Positions 1-11,025 are shown, numbered from the stretch's first letter. The stretch is 64,000 nucleotides of DNA from Dipodascopsis uninucleata var. uninucleata (GCA_030568195.1 JAJLTO010000012.1:1-64000); one strand, 5' to 3'. Numbers and translations are program-made. The notes: generated from the letters alone by a model not told the origin.

Positions 1-948
1 TAAACCAACGATGAAGCACTTACGAGTATTTGGATGTCTAGTATTTGCGCATGTTGATGACACCAGAAGAAGCAAATTCGACGATAGTGCAACAAAAGGA
101 ATCATGATATGATATAGCGAAGAAGGGTTTGATGTCGATGAAAGTAAAGATAAGGACGAAACCTATGAGGACGAATTCGAAGATGACAAATCTGCAGGAA
201 GTGACGATAAAACGTCAGAATTGCCTAGGAAACCGATTGTGGTTGAGAGCGAGTCTGAAGATGAACTTACAAGTGCACCTAACAACCGTGTACTTGAGGT
301 TAGAAGTACATAAACTCCTCAGTATATGCAACTTGAGCCGCACAGCTTACAACAAGCACTACGAACCCCAGAATCCAAACATTGGCAAAAAGCATGTGAG
401 GAAGAGCTCGAGTCGCTTGAGAAGAACAATGTCTGTGAACTTACGGAGCTGCCGAGAGGCAGGACTAAAGTCAGTTGCAAGTGGGTATTTAAACGAAAGA
501 TAGGATCAGATGGATATGTCGAACGATATAAAGCACGTTTAGTAGCTAGAGGATTTACTCAAAAGAAAGGACTGGACTATGATGAAACGTTTGCACCAGT
601 GATTAGATATGAAAGCGTGAGGTTTATCATTGCTTTAGCGACTCAATTGGATATGGAATTACATCAGATGGATGTGAAAACAGCGTTTCTAAATGGAGAA
701 CTTGAAGAAGAGATCTATATGGATCAGCCAGAGGGATTCAAAGAGCCAGGAAAGGAGAATCATGTTTGGAGACTCAAGAAGAGCTTATATGGACTGAAAC
801 AATCTCCTTTATGTTGGAACAAACGACTCAAGCAATTCTTGAAAGAGTATGGATTTGGACAGTGCAAGTCAGAACCATGCATGTTCATTTACACGAAAGA
901 TAAGAACAAGTTAATTCTAGGAGTATATGTATTAGCGTATGTTGATTA
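1..948 (+). mobile_element. Ty1/copia-type LTR retrotransposon fossil (pol fragment)
   Basis: This is a fragment of a copia-family pol region. It runs off the left edge of the window. The first part resembles the region after the integrase core, followed by an acidic linker. From about base 326 the reading is typical of copia reverse transcriptase, with the conserved run through KARLVARGFTQ, DVKTAFLNGEL and SLYGLKQSP. The similarity stops near base 948, so the distal RT, RNase H and the right LTR are absent, and no LTR is visible. The copy is broken, with a few interruptions as well as the lost ends. The RT part is still easy to recognise, so it is probably of moderate rather than great age. 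Confidence 0.9.
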
Positions 949-1024
949 GTCTATTTCTTAGATTAGAGCAACTATATTTGGACTATATTTAACAGCCTGT
1001 CTACTTTTTTCAAGTTATGAGGGG

Positions 1025-1562
1025 GTTGGAAACATAAATTTGAGGAGACAAATCTTATGTTCGGTAACTCTCAAAGTTGGATATTCAACTGTATGACACA
1101 GAAGTTGGATGCAGAAGTTGCTACGAGCTAGAGAGATTGCTTAAGGTAATTAAGCATTGCTGAAAAGATGAAACTAAACTCAAATGTTGAATAGAATATG
1201 AGGCAGGTGTTGTTTGTGTACAGTTACAAAAGGACACACAGTCGTTCTTTCATATAAATGGAAGATAACTTCCTAGGAAGTAGTTAGAGAAATAAATAAG
1301 CTGAAGATATGACTAATAAATAGTACAATTAGTAGCGAAGGCTCAATTTCAAAGTTCATAATATCAACTGTTAGATCAAATCCATTTTTAAGAGGGTCTC
1401 TGTATTGAAAACGAGCCGTGCGCCGGAGTTCAAAGATTGAAACATTGCCAATGTTAAATAGCTCTATTCAAGAACTTTAAACCAGTCTACTTCACATCAT
1501 TGAATGTCCAACTTTGAGAGTTACCAAACAGTAAATTTGCCTTTTAAATTTCTATATCCAAC
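1025..1562. mobile_element. MITE-like element with long terminal inverted repeats
   Basis: The two ends of this roughly 540-bp stretch are imperfect inverted repeats about 65 nt long. A perfect 19-nt core, GGTAACTCTCAAAGTTGGA, lies at 1063-1081, and its exact reverse complement lies at 1507-1525. Similarity extends outward through an AAATTT and a CAAAT block to a terminal GTTGGA at 1025 and TCCAAC at 1557-1562. The interior has no useful reading frame. These features fit a non-autonomous DNA transposon (MITE), but no target-site duplication could be fixed, so the superfamily is unknown. It fills the space between the copia fossil and OXA1, and its right end lies two bases from the OXA1 stop codon. 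It would therefore form a hairpin in any OXA1 3' UTR that extends through it. Confidence 0.7.
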
Positions 1563-1564
1563 TA

Positions 1565-2788
1565 TCACTTCTTCTTAGCAGATTCTGTCTCTTCAGCAGC
1601 TCGTTTTGCAGCCTCTAATATCAAATTCCACTGTTTTTGGTAATTATTTTGACTTTGTTTCTGACTGGGTATATTTACTGGTTTTACAATCTCTGAAAGT
1701 CCCAAGACAGATCGGAAAGCCTTGTTTCTTAATAACGCCGATTGCACTATTGCCCAGGCACTGGTAGTTGCAAAATACACCATAACTCCAGACGACAATT
1801 GCGCTGTGAATAACATAGAGGCAAATGGTAGTACTACCAAGGCTTTCTTAAAGGCAGGACTTAGACTTTGTATGCCTGTTTCACCGCCATTCTATATCTA
1901 CTTAGCATTTGAATTTAACAGATAGAAACGAAAGTACTTACGATTGTTAATAGAGAAAAATTGACGGCTGATATTATTGGCAGACCAAAAAAGGGATCTG
2001 GTTCACTTAAATTAGTAAACCAGAACGCTCCCTGATTCTCGAATCCAGCAACGTTCTTGCCGCTCATAGAGTTAAGTCCAAAGAACATGCCTAAACCGAT
2101 AGGTAAATTTATCAGCGGAGCTAAAAGCCATCCTGTCTTGACGTTATGTTTGACGAGCAACTCTTTTCTTTTGTGGCCCAATTCTTGTAAGCTCACTCCC
2201 CCTGCAGTATTACTAACGTAAGAGGACATCAGAGCATCAAGTTCTGGTTTTATCTTAGCCATTCTCATTGCCACATCTGAAGATTTTATCAAAATAGGAA
2301 AACAAATAAGACGAATACCCAGAGTCAACAACACTATACTCATACCCCAAGATGAATGTGATCCTATATGTACTAATTCTAACAGGTGCTGAAACATATC
2401 AGGTGGCCATAGCCAAGACTGAGCCAAACCAAGGGATTCAAGATATCCTATGTTATAACTGATATGATCTACCGCAGCACTGGCATTGTCAGTCTGAATA
2501 CTATTTAAAGCTGCACCTAAATGCTCGTTTGCAATAGAATTGTCCTTCGACTCTACATCTCCTCTGCTAGAGCTACTGAAATTTCTTTCTCGCGTGCTAT
2601 TGACAGATTTCTTAAACAGTGAATGCTCATTGAAAATAGAAGCGGAACGACCGAGAGTAATACATCTCGAATTCTAAGAGACACAGGTTAGTAACTTGCT
2701 TTTCGCAGCATGCCCATACGTAACTTACTGCCTTACAAACTTCGCTAACTCTCAAGGAGTATATGGCTACTTTGACTAAAATTGTCAT
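1565..2788 (-). CDS. OXA1: Mitochondrial inner-membrane insertase Oxa1 (YidC/Oxa1/Alb3 family)
   Basis: Oxa1 inserts mitochondrially encoded and some imported proteins into the inner membrane. Predicted exons on the minus strand are 2788-2729, 2673-1942 and 1891-1565, all joined in phase 0, giving about 372 residues. The short introns have GTAAGT donors, and the first has a TACTAAC-like branch site. The first exon was chosen because it gives a basic, hydroxylated presequence that runs on to RERNFSSSS, a plausible matrix-processing region. The mature part starts with the family hallmark LAQSWLWPPDMFQ. Hydrophobic segments follow at WGMSIVLLTLGIRLICFPIL, at the PLINLPIGLGMFFGL stretch, and in the last exon (LVVLPFASMLFTAQLSSGVMVYF). 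The C-terminus is a basic tail ending in KKK, expected to bind the mitoribosome. The stop codon abuts the right end of a MITE-like element. Confidence 0.9.
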
Positions 2789-3297
2789 GATTCTGTTCGC
2801 CCTGGTAGTCTAGTAAAAATGAGGAGGAATTTGCTAACTTACCAAGACAACGTTTTTCGTTACTGTTGACCCTAATCCAAGACTATTGTCGTCGACCATA
2901 TTTACTGAATGAACACTACTGCACAATGTATTGATCTCATAAGCCATCTGATAATGTCTATTAAAGATAAACATTTGACTAAAAATCTATATAGGATGTT
3001 AAATTTGGTTTATTTAAGGAAACTGTAGTAGTAATGAACTTAGAGAATTAAGAATAGTGATAGATGAGGAAGATACATAATATTTTACCATATTTCACAT
3101 TCAACTCAATATGTTTGAACTCAGTCATGGGAATATGGATAATATTTTATAAATGATTTGCAAAATGTATATTAGTCTATCCTATCCTGACATTTTATCT
3201 AGTGTGATATAGATACTGAGTTGACCGCACGATCATACTATAGCCAATAGGACATTTCGAAGATTCATTATAGAAACTATGCGTACAAGCATTGAAC
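2789..3297. other. AT-rich intergenic region, OXA1 promoter side
   Basis: This region lies between the starts of OXA1 transcripts and the 3' end of DSS1, both on the minus strand. It is AT-rich and has no convincing coding frame, RNA gene or repeat. An ATG with a GTAAGT donor near 2842-2899 could act as another first exon for OXA1, but the peptide it encodes (MVDDNSLG...) is a poor presequence. Confidence 0.5.
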
Positions 3298-3749
3298 TCA
3301 TCGACTACTCATTTTTAAGTCGCCATTTTGAGAAACTGACTTCTTCAATTCTTCTCTAGAATTTTATACCAATCAGTTATAACTACAATTAAGATTATCA
3401 CTCAATCCTTTAAAGCATATAAAATAACCTACCTTAGTTGGTGAGAAAAGTAATCATCAGCATCATCACCATCCCAATTCTCCTCCCATAGATATTGTTT
3501 TCCTCCTGGAATAGCAATGTCTGCTTCTGAATCTTTCCAATCTAGACTATTAATTAGCTTTATTCCATCAGAATAGGACGTTGATTTCAAATGTAGTGGT
3601 GAAACTACAGGGAGAACGATACCTTCAGCAGGAAAGTCTTCAAACTCATCATCTTCTTCTAACGAAACAACAGTCTTTTTGGAATCATTTGTTTCCTGTG
3701 AACTGGATTCTTTAGAATCCGGATTTGATTGTGGTGCTTTGTCTGACAT
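3298..3749 (-). CDS. SEM1: 26S proteasome / TREX-2 small acidic subunit Sem1/Dss1
   Basis: Dss1/Sem1 is a small, disordered acidic protein of the proteasome lid, TREX-2 and the BRCA2-type recombination machinery. The exons are 3749-3623, 3541-3433 and 3355-3298, giving 97 residues. The assembled protein has both hallmark acidic boxes: DEFEDFPAEDW, then LWEENWDGDDADDYF, followed by SHQLREELKK, as in the family. The first intron (3622-3542, 81 nt) is a multiple of three and has no stop, so a simple ORF call reads through it and inserts 27 foreign residues between the two boxes. Splicing restores the canonical FPAEDW junction. The second intron lies inside the QLR codon run, as the frame requires. 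The gene is divergent from PRP40 across 368 bp. Confidence 0.92.
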
Positions 3750-4117
3750 CTTGATCTAAAGCTGAATGCCAATTCAAAAATAAGAATAATACAAGGTATG
3801 ATCAAACTTGCGTCAATAGCTAATATCCGTATCGGCAGGTTTATATGATAAATCAAATGAAATATTACTAAATACCAGTTATCTTCATACAATATTGTAA
3901 AGTAATTCCCCGAAACAACAATAGTGTAGAAGATACGACTCTATGCGATTATATGTTTCAAAGAATAAATGGAATGCGCAAGAGTCATGGTGAAATCCAT
4001 ATATGAGCACGTGACCACGGAAGAAGTCTACTTTCCCTATATTTTTGAGAAGGTGGCTTCTGGTTTTACATTTCAAAGAAAACGAGCAAGTGTATAAATA
4101 GATAATCAGCGGAAGAA
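3750..4117. promoter_or_regulatory. Bidirectional promoter region between DSS1 and PRP40
   Basis: This 368-bp spacer separates two divergent start codons, so it must carry both core promoters. A TATAAATA match lies at 4093-4100, and a CACGTGAC E-box at 4008-4015. No further gene is seen in it. Confidence 0.6.
4008..4015 (+). promoter_or_regulatory. CACGTGAC E-box (bHLH-type site)
   Basis: A perfect CACGTG palindrome followed by AC lies about 105 bp upstream of the PRP40 ATG and about 260 bp upstream of the DSS1 ATG. CACGTGAC is the preferred site of Cbf1/USF-type bHLH factors in fungi. Function here is inferred from position only. Confidence 0.4.
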
Positions 4118-5864
4118 ATGGCAGGCCCTAGTGTTTGGCGAGAATATAAAACGAAAGATGGCCGCGTTTATTATTACAATAGTGAAACGAAGGAAACTAG
4201 CTGGAATAAACCAGCTGAATTTTTAAGTCCAAGAGAGGTGAGTAGATCAACATTAATTGTATTTTCAAGCATTCATTAATGTTTTATTTAGCGTGTCTTG
4301 TCTAGCATACCATGGAAAGAATACGAAAGCAAAGATGGCCGTAAATATTGGCATAATAAAGAGACGAAAGAGAGCGTCTGGAACATGCCGGATGAGTATA
4401 GAGATGCACTAGATTCTATAGAAGAACAAGAGCTGGCCGAGTTAGAGCAAAGGTAAGTAAACATGTTTTTCTTGTGTATTCACTTGCTAATCCGTAATTA
4501 GTCGACTTGATGATCGCTCAAAAGATAAAAATACGCCTGAAAAGATAGATAAGTCAGATGCACGACCTAGTGAACCTTTTAGAAGGGTGATAACAAGTCC
4601 GGAAGAAGCACGAGAAGTCTTTTTCGATCTTCTGAGGCGCAAAGGAATAGATCATAGTTGGACATGGGCAGCTGCCTTGAAATCTGCTATTTTAGATGAT
4701 GATTATTTTGTTATACAAGATGCGCGGGAGAGAAAAAAAGCTTTTGAGAAGTATATTGAAACGTCTAGAGTTGAGTCTGCAGAAACGATCAGGAAGGAAC
4801 AAGAGCGGAAAAAGCAAGGGTTCTTACGGCTATTGCAATCCAAGACTGATATTAGATACTTTTCGAGATGGAAAACTGTTTTGGCATCAATTCAAGATCG
4901 TCTGGAGTATATGTCTTATCCAGAAGCCGAAAGGACATTTAATGAATATATAGAGGAACTTTGCAGGAAAGAGGATGAACGACGAGAGTTGCAGAAGCGA
5001 GATGGAATCGAAACTATACAAAGTTTTTTACGTGGTTTAAACTTAGATATATACTCTCGTTGGCATGATATTCAGCATGTTATGAAGTCAGATCCTGAGC
5101 TAAGGAACAACCTTGAAGTCCGAGTTCTAAATAAATTGGATATATTGGCATTATATGAGGAATATATGAAGGATATAGAAGACGAATTTTTCGAAGAACG
5201 ACGTAAATCCAAGCTAGAAAAGAGAACACTAGAGAGGAAACGGCGAGAAGGATTTTGTGAGTTGCTAGCTGAATTAGAATCGGAAGATAAGATCAGCTGG
5301 AACACTAAATGGAAAGACATATATCCAATCATTAAAAGTGATGAAAGATTCTTGGCTATCGTGGGGCAGCCAGGTTCTTCACCACTCGAGCTTTTTTGGG
5401 ACTCTATCGAAGTTCTTTCGACTTCCATGAGAAAGAGACGTGATATATTATATGATATTATCGAGGAGAAGAAATTTACCCTAACAGATAATACAACGTT
5501 TGATGAATTCATAAGTGTGATACAGTCGGATAAAAGAGCAGCAGCCATAGACATGAGCGTGTATAAAAACCTCTACGAAAAGTTGCGGCTTAAAGCTATT
5601 CGCAGGATAGAAGAAGATAGATTTCAAGAAGAGAGACGTATTAGGCGGCGTATAGATGCGTTACGATCGGTCATAAAACATCTTGATCCTTTGATTTCTC
5701 ATGACTCTTCTTGGGAAGAGGTACGAGAGCGCATAAAAAATGAGCCTGAGTATCTTGCTCTTGAATCAGAAAAGCACAGAATCCAAGCTTTCGAAAAACA
5801 TTTGGCTAGGCTCAAAGACAAAAGTGAGTATTATGAAAAAGATGAGAGACCTCATAAGCATTAA
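4118..5864 (+). CDS. PRP40: U1 snRNP-associated splicing factor Prp40 (WW-FF protein)
   Basis: Prp40 bridges the 5' splice site (U1 snRNP) to branch-point factors through its WW domains; its FF domains bind phosphorylated partners and U1 proteins. The exons are 4118-4237, 4292-4452 and 4502-5864, giving 547 residues. The first exon encodes WW domain 1 ([16 protein letters not shown]...SWNKP). The second exon encodes WW domain 2 ([16 protein letters not shown]...VWNMP). The third exon carries about six FF repeats, the first reading [15 protein letters not shown]...WTWAAAL, separated by charged helical linkers. The order of two WW then a string of FF domains, and the length, match fungal Prp40 (yeast Prp40 is 583 residues). 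The in-frame ATG at 4118 is the first one and directly precedes the WW fold. The C-terminus is charged and ends in PHKH. Confidence 0.93.
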
Positions 5865-6049
5865 TAATTTAGATGTCATAATACAAATATGTATATTTTG
5901 TTATATTGTATTTATCGTTTTACTTGTTGTATACCTGATTTCTCCATGTATATACAGCGTACGAGGTAAAATTCTGTATACATTAAATACGTGGTAATAT
6001 CACAACTCGCCATTTACCAACCCTTAAAATTTATTAGAAACTTCACTTA

Positions 6050-6892
6050 ATGAATTGTGCCTTACTCATGGAACAACCAAAACAGCTTTCCCATTATTCT
6101 GTGATAAAATCAGGTGATATATTTTATATATCTAACTTCTTATCTGAAGAGGAAGAGAGGAACTTAATAAGCAAAGTATGTGACGGAGTTGTCTGGAATA
6201 AAATACTATATCGCTGATTCCATTATAGATTTATAACGTTCCTCCTGCGAAATGGGTAAATTTATCTCATCGGCGGCTACAAACATATCCTACACAATTA
6301 CTGAAAGGCAGTGTGCTTCCTACGAAGGAGGGATTACCCCAATGGCTAGTAGAGCCATTCGTGAAGAGGATGCAATACTTAGGAATATGGTTAGAAAGTC
6401 CACACAAAACCGCCAACCATTGCCTTATAAATGAGTACAGCCCTGGTCAAGGTATCATGCCTCATGAAGATGGGCCTGTATACTTTCCAATGGTAGCTAC
6501 TGTTAGTTTGCAGGATAGTATAGTACTTGATATTTATAATAAGACTGAAGATGCTTCTAGAGATATAGCATATAGAATATACCAGGAACCAAGGAGGTAA
6601 TACGAATTATCATTCTTCAATATCTATAAGATGATTACTAAATAATTAATGCGGTTTTTCTAGCCTTTTAATAACTACCGGATCGTTGTATACAGACTAT
6701 CTCCATGGCATTCAAGAAATCGATATTGACTACGATTTGGATCATAATACTGTAGCAAATTGGTCTTTGCTAAGAGCAGAAACAAGAGAGAAAATATCGC
6801 AATGTGACGGCAAGATATATAGAAGCAGGCCTAGAATAAGCTTAACTTTCCGGGACGTCAAGAAGGTTTTGAACTTGACGCGCTTGCTATAA
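6050..6892 (+). CDS. ALKBH6-like Fe(II)/2-oxoglutarate dioxygenase
   Basis: This belongs to the AlkB family of non-haem iron dioxygenases and is closest by pattern to ALKBH6; its physiological substrate is not firmly established. The exons are 6050-6175, 6229-6596 and 6664-6892, giving 240 residues, about the size of human ALKBH6. Family landmarks are present in order: IYNVPPAKWVNLSHRRLQ, the NEYSPGQGIMPHEDGP block with the iron-binding His-x-Asp, the second iron ligand in YTDYLHGI, and RPRISLTFRDVKKV with the 2-oxoglutarate-binding Arg. All metal and cosubstrate residues appear intact, so it should be active. It lies between two splicing-factor genes, PRP40 and PRP22, on the same strand, with spacers of about 185 and 250 bp. 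That co-location may be chance. Confidence 0.88.
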
Positions 6893-7145
6893 AAAAGATA
6901 ACTGTTATTCTCCGTAATATTTGTTACCAAATACAAGCACAATTCGTTCGTCAGAGCTCACAAGTTATAGGTTCCTAGCCATATAGTACAAAACAGTTGA
7001 AAGTTGACCCAACCCTCATATAACACCATAATGAACTTTCACCAGTAGGACTAATAAAAATATTCAAAAATTCAACTTCTACGAGAGAAACATTAGCATA
7101 TACAGGAAGACTTGTACTTTTAAGCCAACAAATTAATGGACAAAT

Positions 7146-10100
7146 ATGAGTGAAATGAATGATTTTGACCCAGTCTCTGGATTAAATGATTTCGAAAAGC
7201 TGGAGGTTTTATCGCTCATATCAAAACTTGCAAGTGAACTTGAAAATCATACAGGTAGGAAACATCACGGTCGAAAGAATGTGCAAAAGCTAACTTTTCA
7301 ATAAAGGATCTCGTAATAAAGACGTGGCGAAAAGGCTGCTAAGCATCCATTTACGATCGGTTGATGCTAGCGACTTCAAAAGTAACGTAAAGAAAGCTGG
7401 CTTTGATCTTACAGAAACGCTCTTGAATTCTATAGATCGTTTTGCGAGACTTATTCATCCAAAATACAGAGATACGAGCCAAGCGAGATCGGTAAATGCG
7501 GTGACTAAAGATCGACATGGCGATCAAGATAGGTACAACAAAGTTTATCAAGAAGGGAACAGAAGTAAAGGTTCGAAAAGGTATTCCCGATATGAGTCTC
7601 CAAGTCCCGTGCGCCATAAACGAAGAGAACTAGAGACTGAGGAGCAAGACTTTCAAAAGCATAATTTTACTAGATCGAAGTCCCGAATAGAGGATACAAA
7701 TATACGAAGTCGAACGGATGATTACGAACCTAGTAATAATGGCGAAAGAGATCGAAAGAGTAATCGAGATTATGAAGGCAATCGTAGAATAGATGGACGC
7801 CACTTAAGATATCACGAAGATGATAGAAAAAGGCACCAGAGACCTTCTACTATGCATCGCAGATCTTCTGAACAGCAAACCCAAGTCCATACTGTGAGGC
7901 GGATGAGAAAGCGACTCACTTCTCCAGAAAGATGGGAGATAAAACAGCTTATTGCATCTGGCGTAGTCTCTGCCGGAGACTATCCTGACATAGACGAGGA
8001 AGTTACGAATATACGCGATGAAGCCAATGAAGGTCCTGAAGAGGATGTGGATATTGAAGTTAGAGAGGAAGAACCACCATTTCTGGCCGGCCAAACAAAG
8101 CAGAGTCTGGAGCTGAGTCCCATAAGAGTTGTTAAAGCACCAGATGGCTCTTTGTACAGAGCGGCAATGACCGGAACTACACTGGCAAAAGACAGGAGAG
8201 AACAGCGACAACAGACCGCAAGAGAGGAGGCAGATAAAAAGTCAAAAAGTGCAGCTCTCAATGATCAATGGGAAGATCCTGTAGTGAAGTCTGGTGAGCA
8301 TGTATTTGCAGAAGACATAAAAAATGCCGTGATATCTCGTGCGCCACCAGAGATGCCTGAATGGAAGAAGAGAGCGTTTTACAACAACACATCTTTTGGC
8401 AAAGTTACTAATTTAAGCATATACGAGCAAAGACAGTCTCTCCCAGTATTTAAGCTTAGAGATAAACTTATAGAAGCTGTACGCGATAATCAAATTCTTA
8501 TAGTGGTAGGTGAAACAGGTTCAGGAAAGACCACACAGATAACTCAATATCTTGCTGAGGAAGGCTTTGCCGATCGCGGAAAAATTGCGTGTACTCAGCC
8601 TCGTCGAGTCGCGGCAACATCTGTTGCTAAGCGAGTAGCGGAGGAAGTGGGTTGTCGGGTTGGAGAAGAAGTGGGATACACAATCAGATTTGACGACTGT
8701 ACGGGACCAATAACAAAAATCAAGTACATGACAGATGGTATGCTCCAAAAAGAAGTGCTTCTTGATCCTGATTTAAGACAATACTCAGTAATTATGCTCG
8801 ATGAAGCACATGAAAGAACTATTGCTACAGATATTCTGTTTGCTCTACTCAAGAGTAAGTATCAGCTGTATTATCTAAAATAGATTTAGCTGCTAACATT
8901 ATTCTAGAAACTGTAAAAAGAAGACCAGATTTACGACTAATAGTTACATCAGCGACATTAGATGCTGAGAAATTTTCCTCATATTTCAACAATTGTCCTA
9001 CTTTGTTTCTTCCTGGTAGAACATTTCCTGTTGAAATACGCTATACGAAAGAACCAGAATCAGATTATCTCGATGCAGCCCTGATTACAGTAATGCAGAT
9101 TCATCTCTCAGAACCCTCAGGTGATATTTTAGTATTCCTCACGGGCCAGGAAGAGATTGATACTGCTTGTGAAATTTTATTTGAGAGAATGAAAGCTCTA
9201 GGACCGGCTGTTCCCGAGCTCATAGTTTTGCCGGTATATTCAGCTCTTCCGAGCGAAGTTCAAAGTCGAATTTTTGAGCCTGCACCTCCTGGAAGTCGTA
9301 AAGTGGTAATTGCCACAAATATTGCAGAGACATCAATTACTATCGATGGAATTTTTTATGTGGTTGATCCGGGCTTTGTAAAAATAAACGCGTTTGATCC
9401 TAAGTTAGGAATGGATTCACTGGTTGTTCTTCCAATTTCTCAGGCTCAAGCAAAGCAGCGAGCTGGTAGGGCTGGACGTACAGGACCTGGAAAGTGTTAC
9501 AGACTATATACAGAAACTGCCTATCAAACCGAGATGCAACCAAATACAGTTCCTGAAATTCAAAGGCAGAATTTAGCCCATACAATTTTAATGCTGAAAG
9601 CTATGGGTATAAATGATTTATTACATTTTGATTTTATGGATCCACCTCCAACGAATACTATGCTATCTGCTTTGGAAGAATTATATGCACTCTCCGCTTT
9701 AGATGATGAGGGACTGCTGACAAGGCTTGGAAGAAAAATGGCGGACTTTCCTATGGAACCAGGTTTAGCAAAAGCTTTGATCAAGTCTGTGGAATTTGAA
9801 GCTTCCGATGAGATTTTATCGATCGTTGCAATGCTGTCAGTTCAAACTGTGTTTTATCGTCCAAAGGAGAAACAACAGCAAGCAGATCAAAAGAAAGCTA
9901 AATTTCATGACCCTACAGGCGATCATCTAACTCTGTTAACTGTATACAATGCATGGAAAGCAAACGGCTTCTCAACATCGTGGTGTTTTGAAAATTTTAT
10001 TCAGGCAAGAAGTATGAAAAGAGCCCAAGAAGTTAGGGATCAACTAGTATCAATTATGCAGCGCTATAAGCACAAAATTATGTCTTGTGGTGCAGATACA

Positions 10101-10490
10101 GATAGAATTAGACAAGCTCTCTGCTCTGGATTTTTTAGAAACACAGCAAGAAGGGACCCTCAAGAAGGTTATCGCACTCTGATTGAAGGAACACCTGTGT
10201 ATATGCATCCTTCTTCAGCTCTATTTGGCAAGAATGCAGAATATGTTATATATCATACATTGGTTCTCACGTCCAAAGAATATATGCACTGCGTTACTGC
10301 TATTGAGCCCAAGTGGTTAGTTGAAGCAGCACCAACGTTTTTCAAGGTTGCAGATCCTACACAGCTGTCCAAGAGAAAGAAAGCAGAGAGAATTCAGCCT
10401 TTGTATAATAGATATGCGAGTGATCCCAACGAGTGGAGACTCTCTGCGCAGAGACGTCAGACAAAGTCATCTGGTGGAACGTTTGGCTAA
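7146..10490 (+). CDS. PRP22: Pre-mRNA splicing DEAH-box ATPase Prp22/DHX8, lacking the S1 domain
   Basis: Prp22 releases spliced mRNA from the spliceosome and proofreads exon ligation. The exons are 7146-7254, 7307-8854 and 8908-10490, giving 1,079 residues. The N-terminal helical domain ([19 protein letters not shown]...) matches DHX8, as does [19 protein letters not shown]. The helicase motifs are complete: [10 protein letters not shown] (motif I), the LDEAHERT box, SATLDAEKF (III), [11 protein letters not shown] and [19 protein letters not shown] (VI). The winged-helix, ratchet and OB regions follow ([34 protein letters not shown]). Between the N-terminal helices and the SPERWEIKQ block, family members usually carry an S1 RNA-binding domain. 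Here that stretch is only an Arg/Asp/Ser/Glu-rich low-complexity linker, and the 52-nt intron is too short to hide the domain. DHX16/Prp2 was considered, but the post-helicase sequence fits Prp22 better. Confidence 0.94.
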
Positions 10491-10678
10491 TGTAACAATT
10501 TTGTATAATATAGTTCATGCAATAACTATCAGTGTGTAAGTTTTATAATTGCTATTGTAAAATTCTTTTCATATTATCTACTATCAAAGGCAAGATCATA
10601 TCCAATATTCATTACATAATTATATCATATTTACTACATGATCTTAGTTTATTGTATAGCGCGCTGTTTGAATAAAAT

Positions 10679-10816
10679 ATGCGCCTCAACCGCCTCATCC
10701 AATGGCTGGATATCTTGGTTGCGCCATATCGTATAGTTGTGACATCAGCCACACTAGCCGCAGCTGTTCTGCTTATTTTGTGGCAAACGCGCAATACATT
10801 CAATTTTAGTGGTTAG
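10679..10816 (+). CDS. Possible small membrane protein (45 residues)
   Basis: This is a short ORF in the gap between PRP22 and the sulfite reductase gene. The peptide starts with an amphipathic basic stretch (MRLNRLIQWLDILVAPYRIV) and continues into a hydrophobic segment, SATLAAAVLLILW, then a short polar tail. The layout is that of a small single-pass, possibly mitochondrial, protein. I do not recognise a family. A longer spliced form is possible, since a GTTAGT-like donor overlaps the stop. An overlapping minus-strand ORF at 10612-10803 is less protein-like. The region is also GC-richer than its flanks. Evidence for translation is weak. Confidence 0.25.
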   Translation: MRLNRLIQWLDILVAPYRIVVTSATLAAAVLLILWQTRNTFNFSG

Positions 10817-11016
10817 TTGCTATCAAATGTAGTAGTAGCCACAGTTATAGTCGATGGCGCAATCGAGGCTATTACTATTGTGGCGCGTTTGTGGCCATAC
10901 TTTGCCTTTTTAACGCTGTGGAGTCGATACAAAGAAAAAACGTAAAAAAAATTGCCAAAAAATATTTTACGCTCTGTTAACTATAAGACAGAACTTGAAA
11001 TCCAGTCGCCTCAGGT

Positions 11017-11025
11017 TATATATAA
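11017..11025 (+). promoter_or_regulatory. TATA box of the sulfite reductase gene
   Basis: TATATATAA lies 85-93 bp upstream of the ATG at 11110, the usual fungal spacing for a TATA element. The surrounding 10817-11109 holds no other recognisable feature apart from poly-A and poly-T runs. Confidence 0.45.

Noticed and set aside
2842-2899. Alternative first exon for OXA1 starting MVDDNSLG
   Set aside because: It splices in frame, but it is acidic and a poor mitochondrial presequence. The exon at 2729-2788 has a short, typical intron and a better presequence.
5072-5554. Minus-strand ORF of 160 codons within PRP40
   Set aside because: It is antisense to FF-domain coding sequence and Ser-rich only because of the opposite strand's codon pattern.
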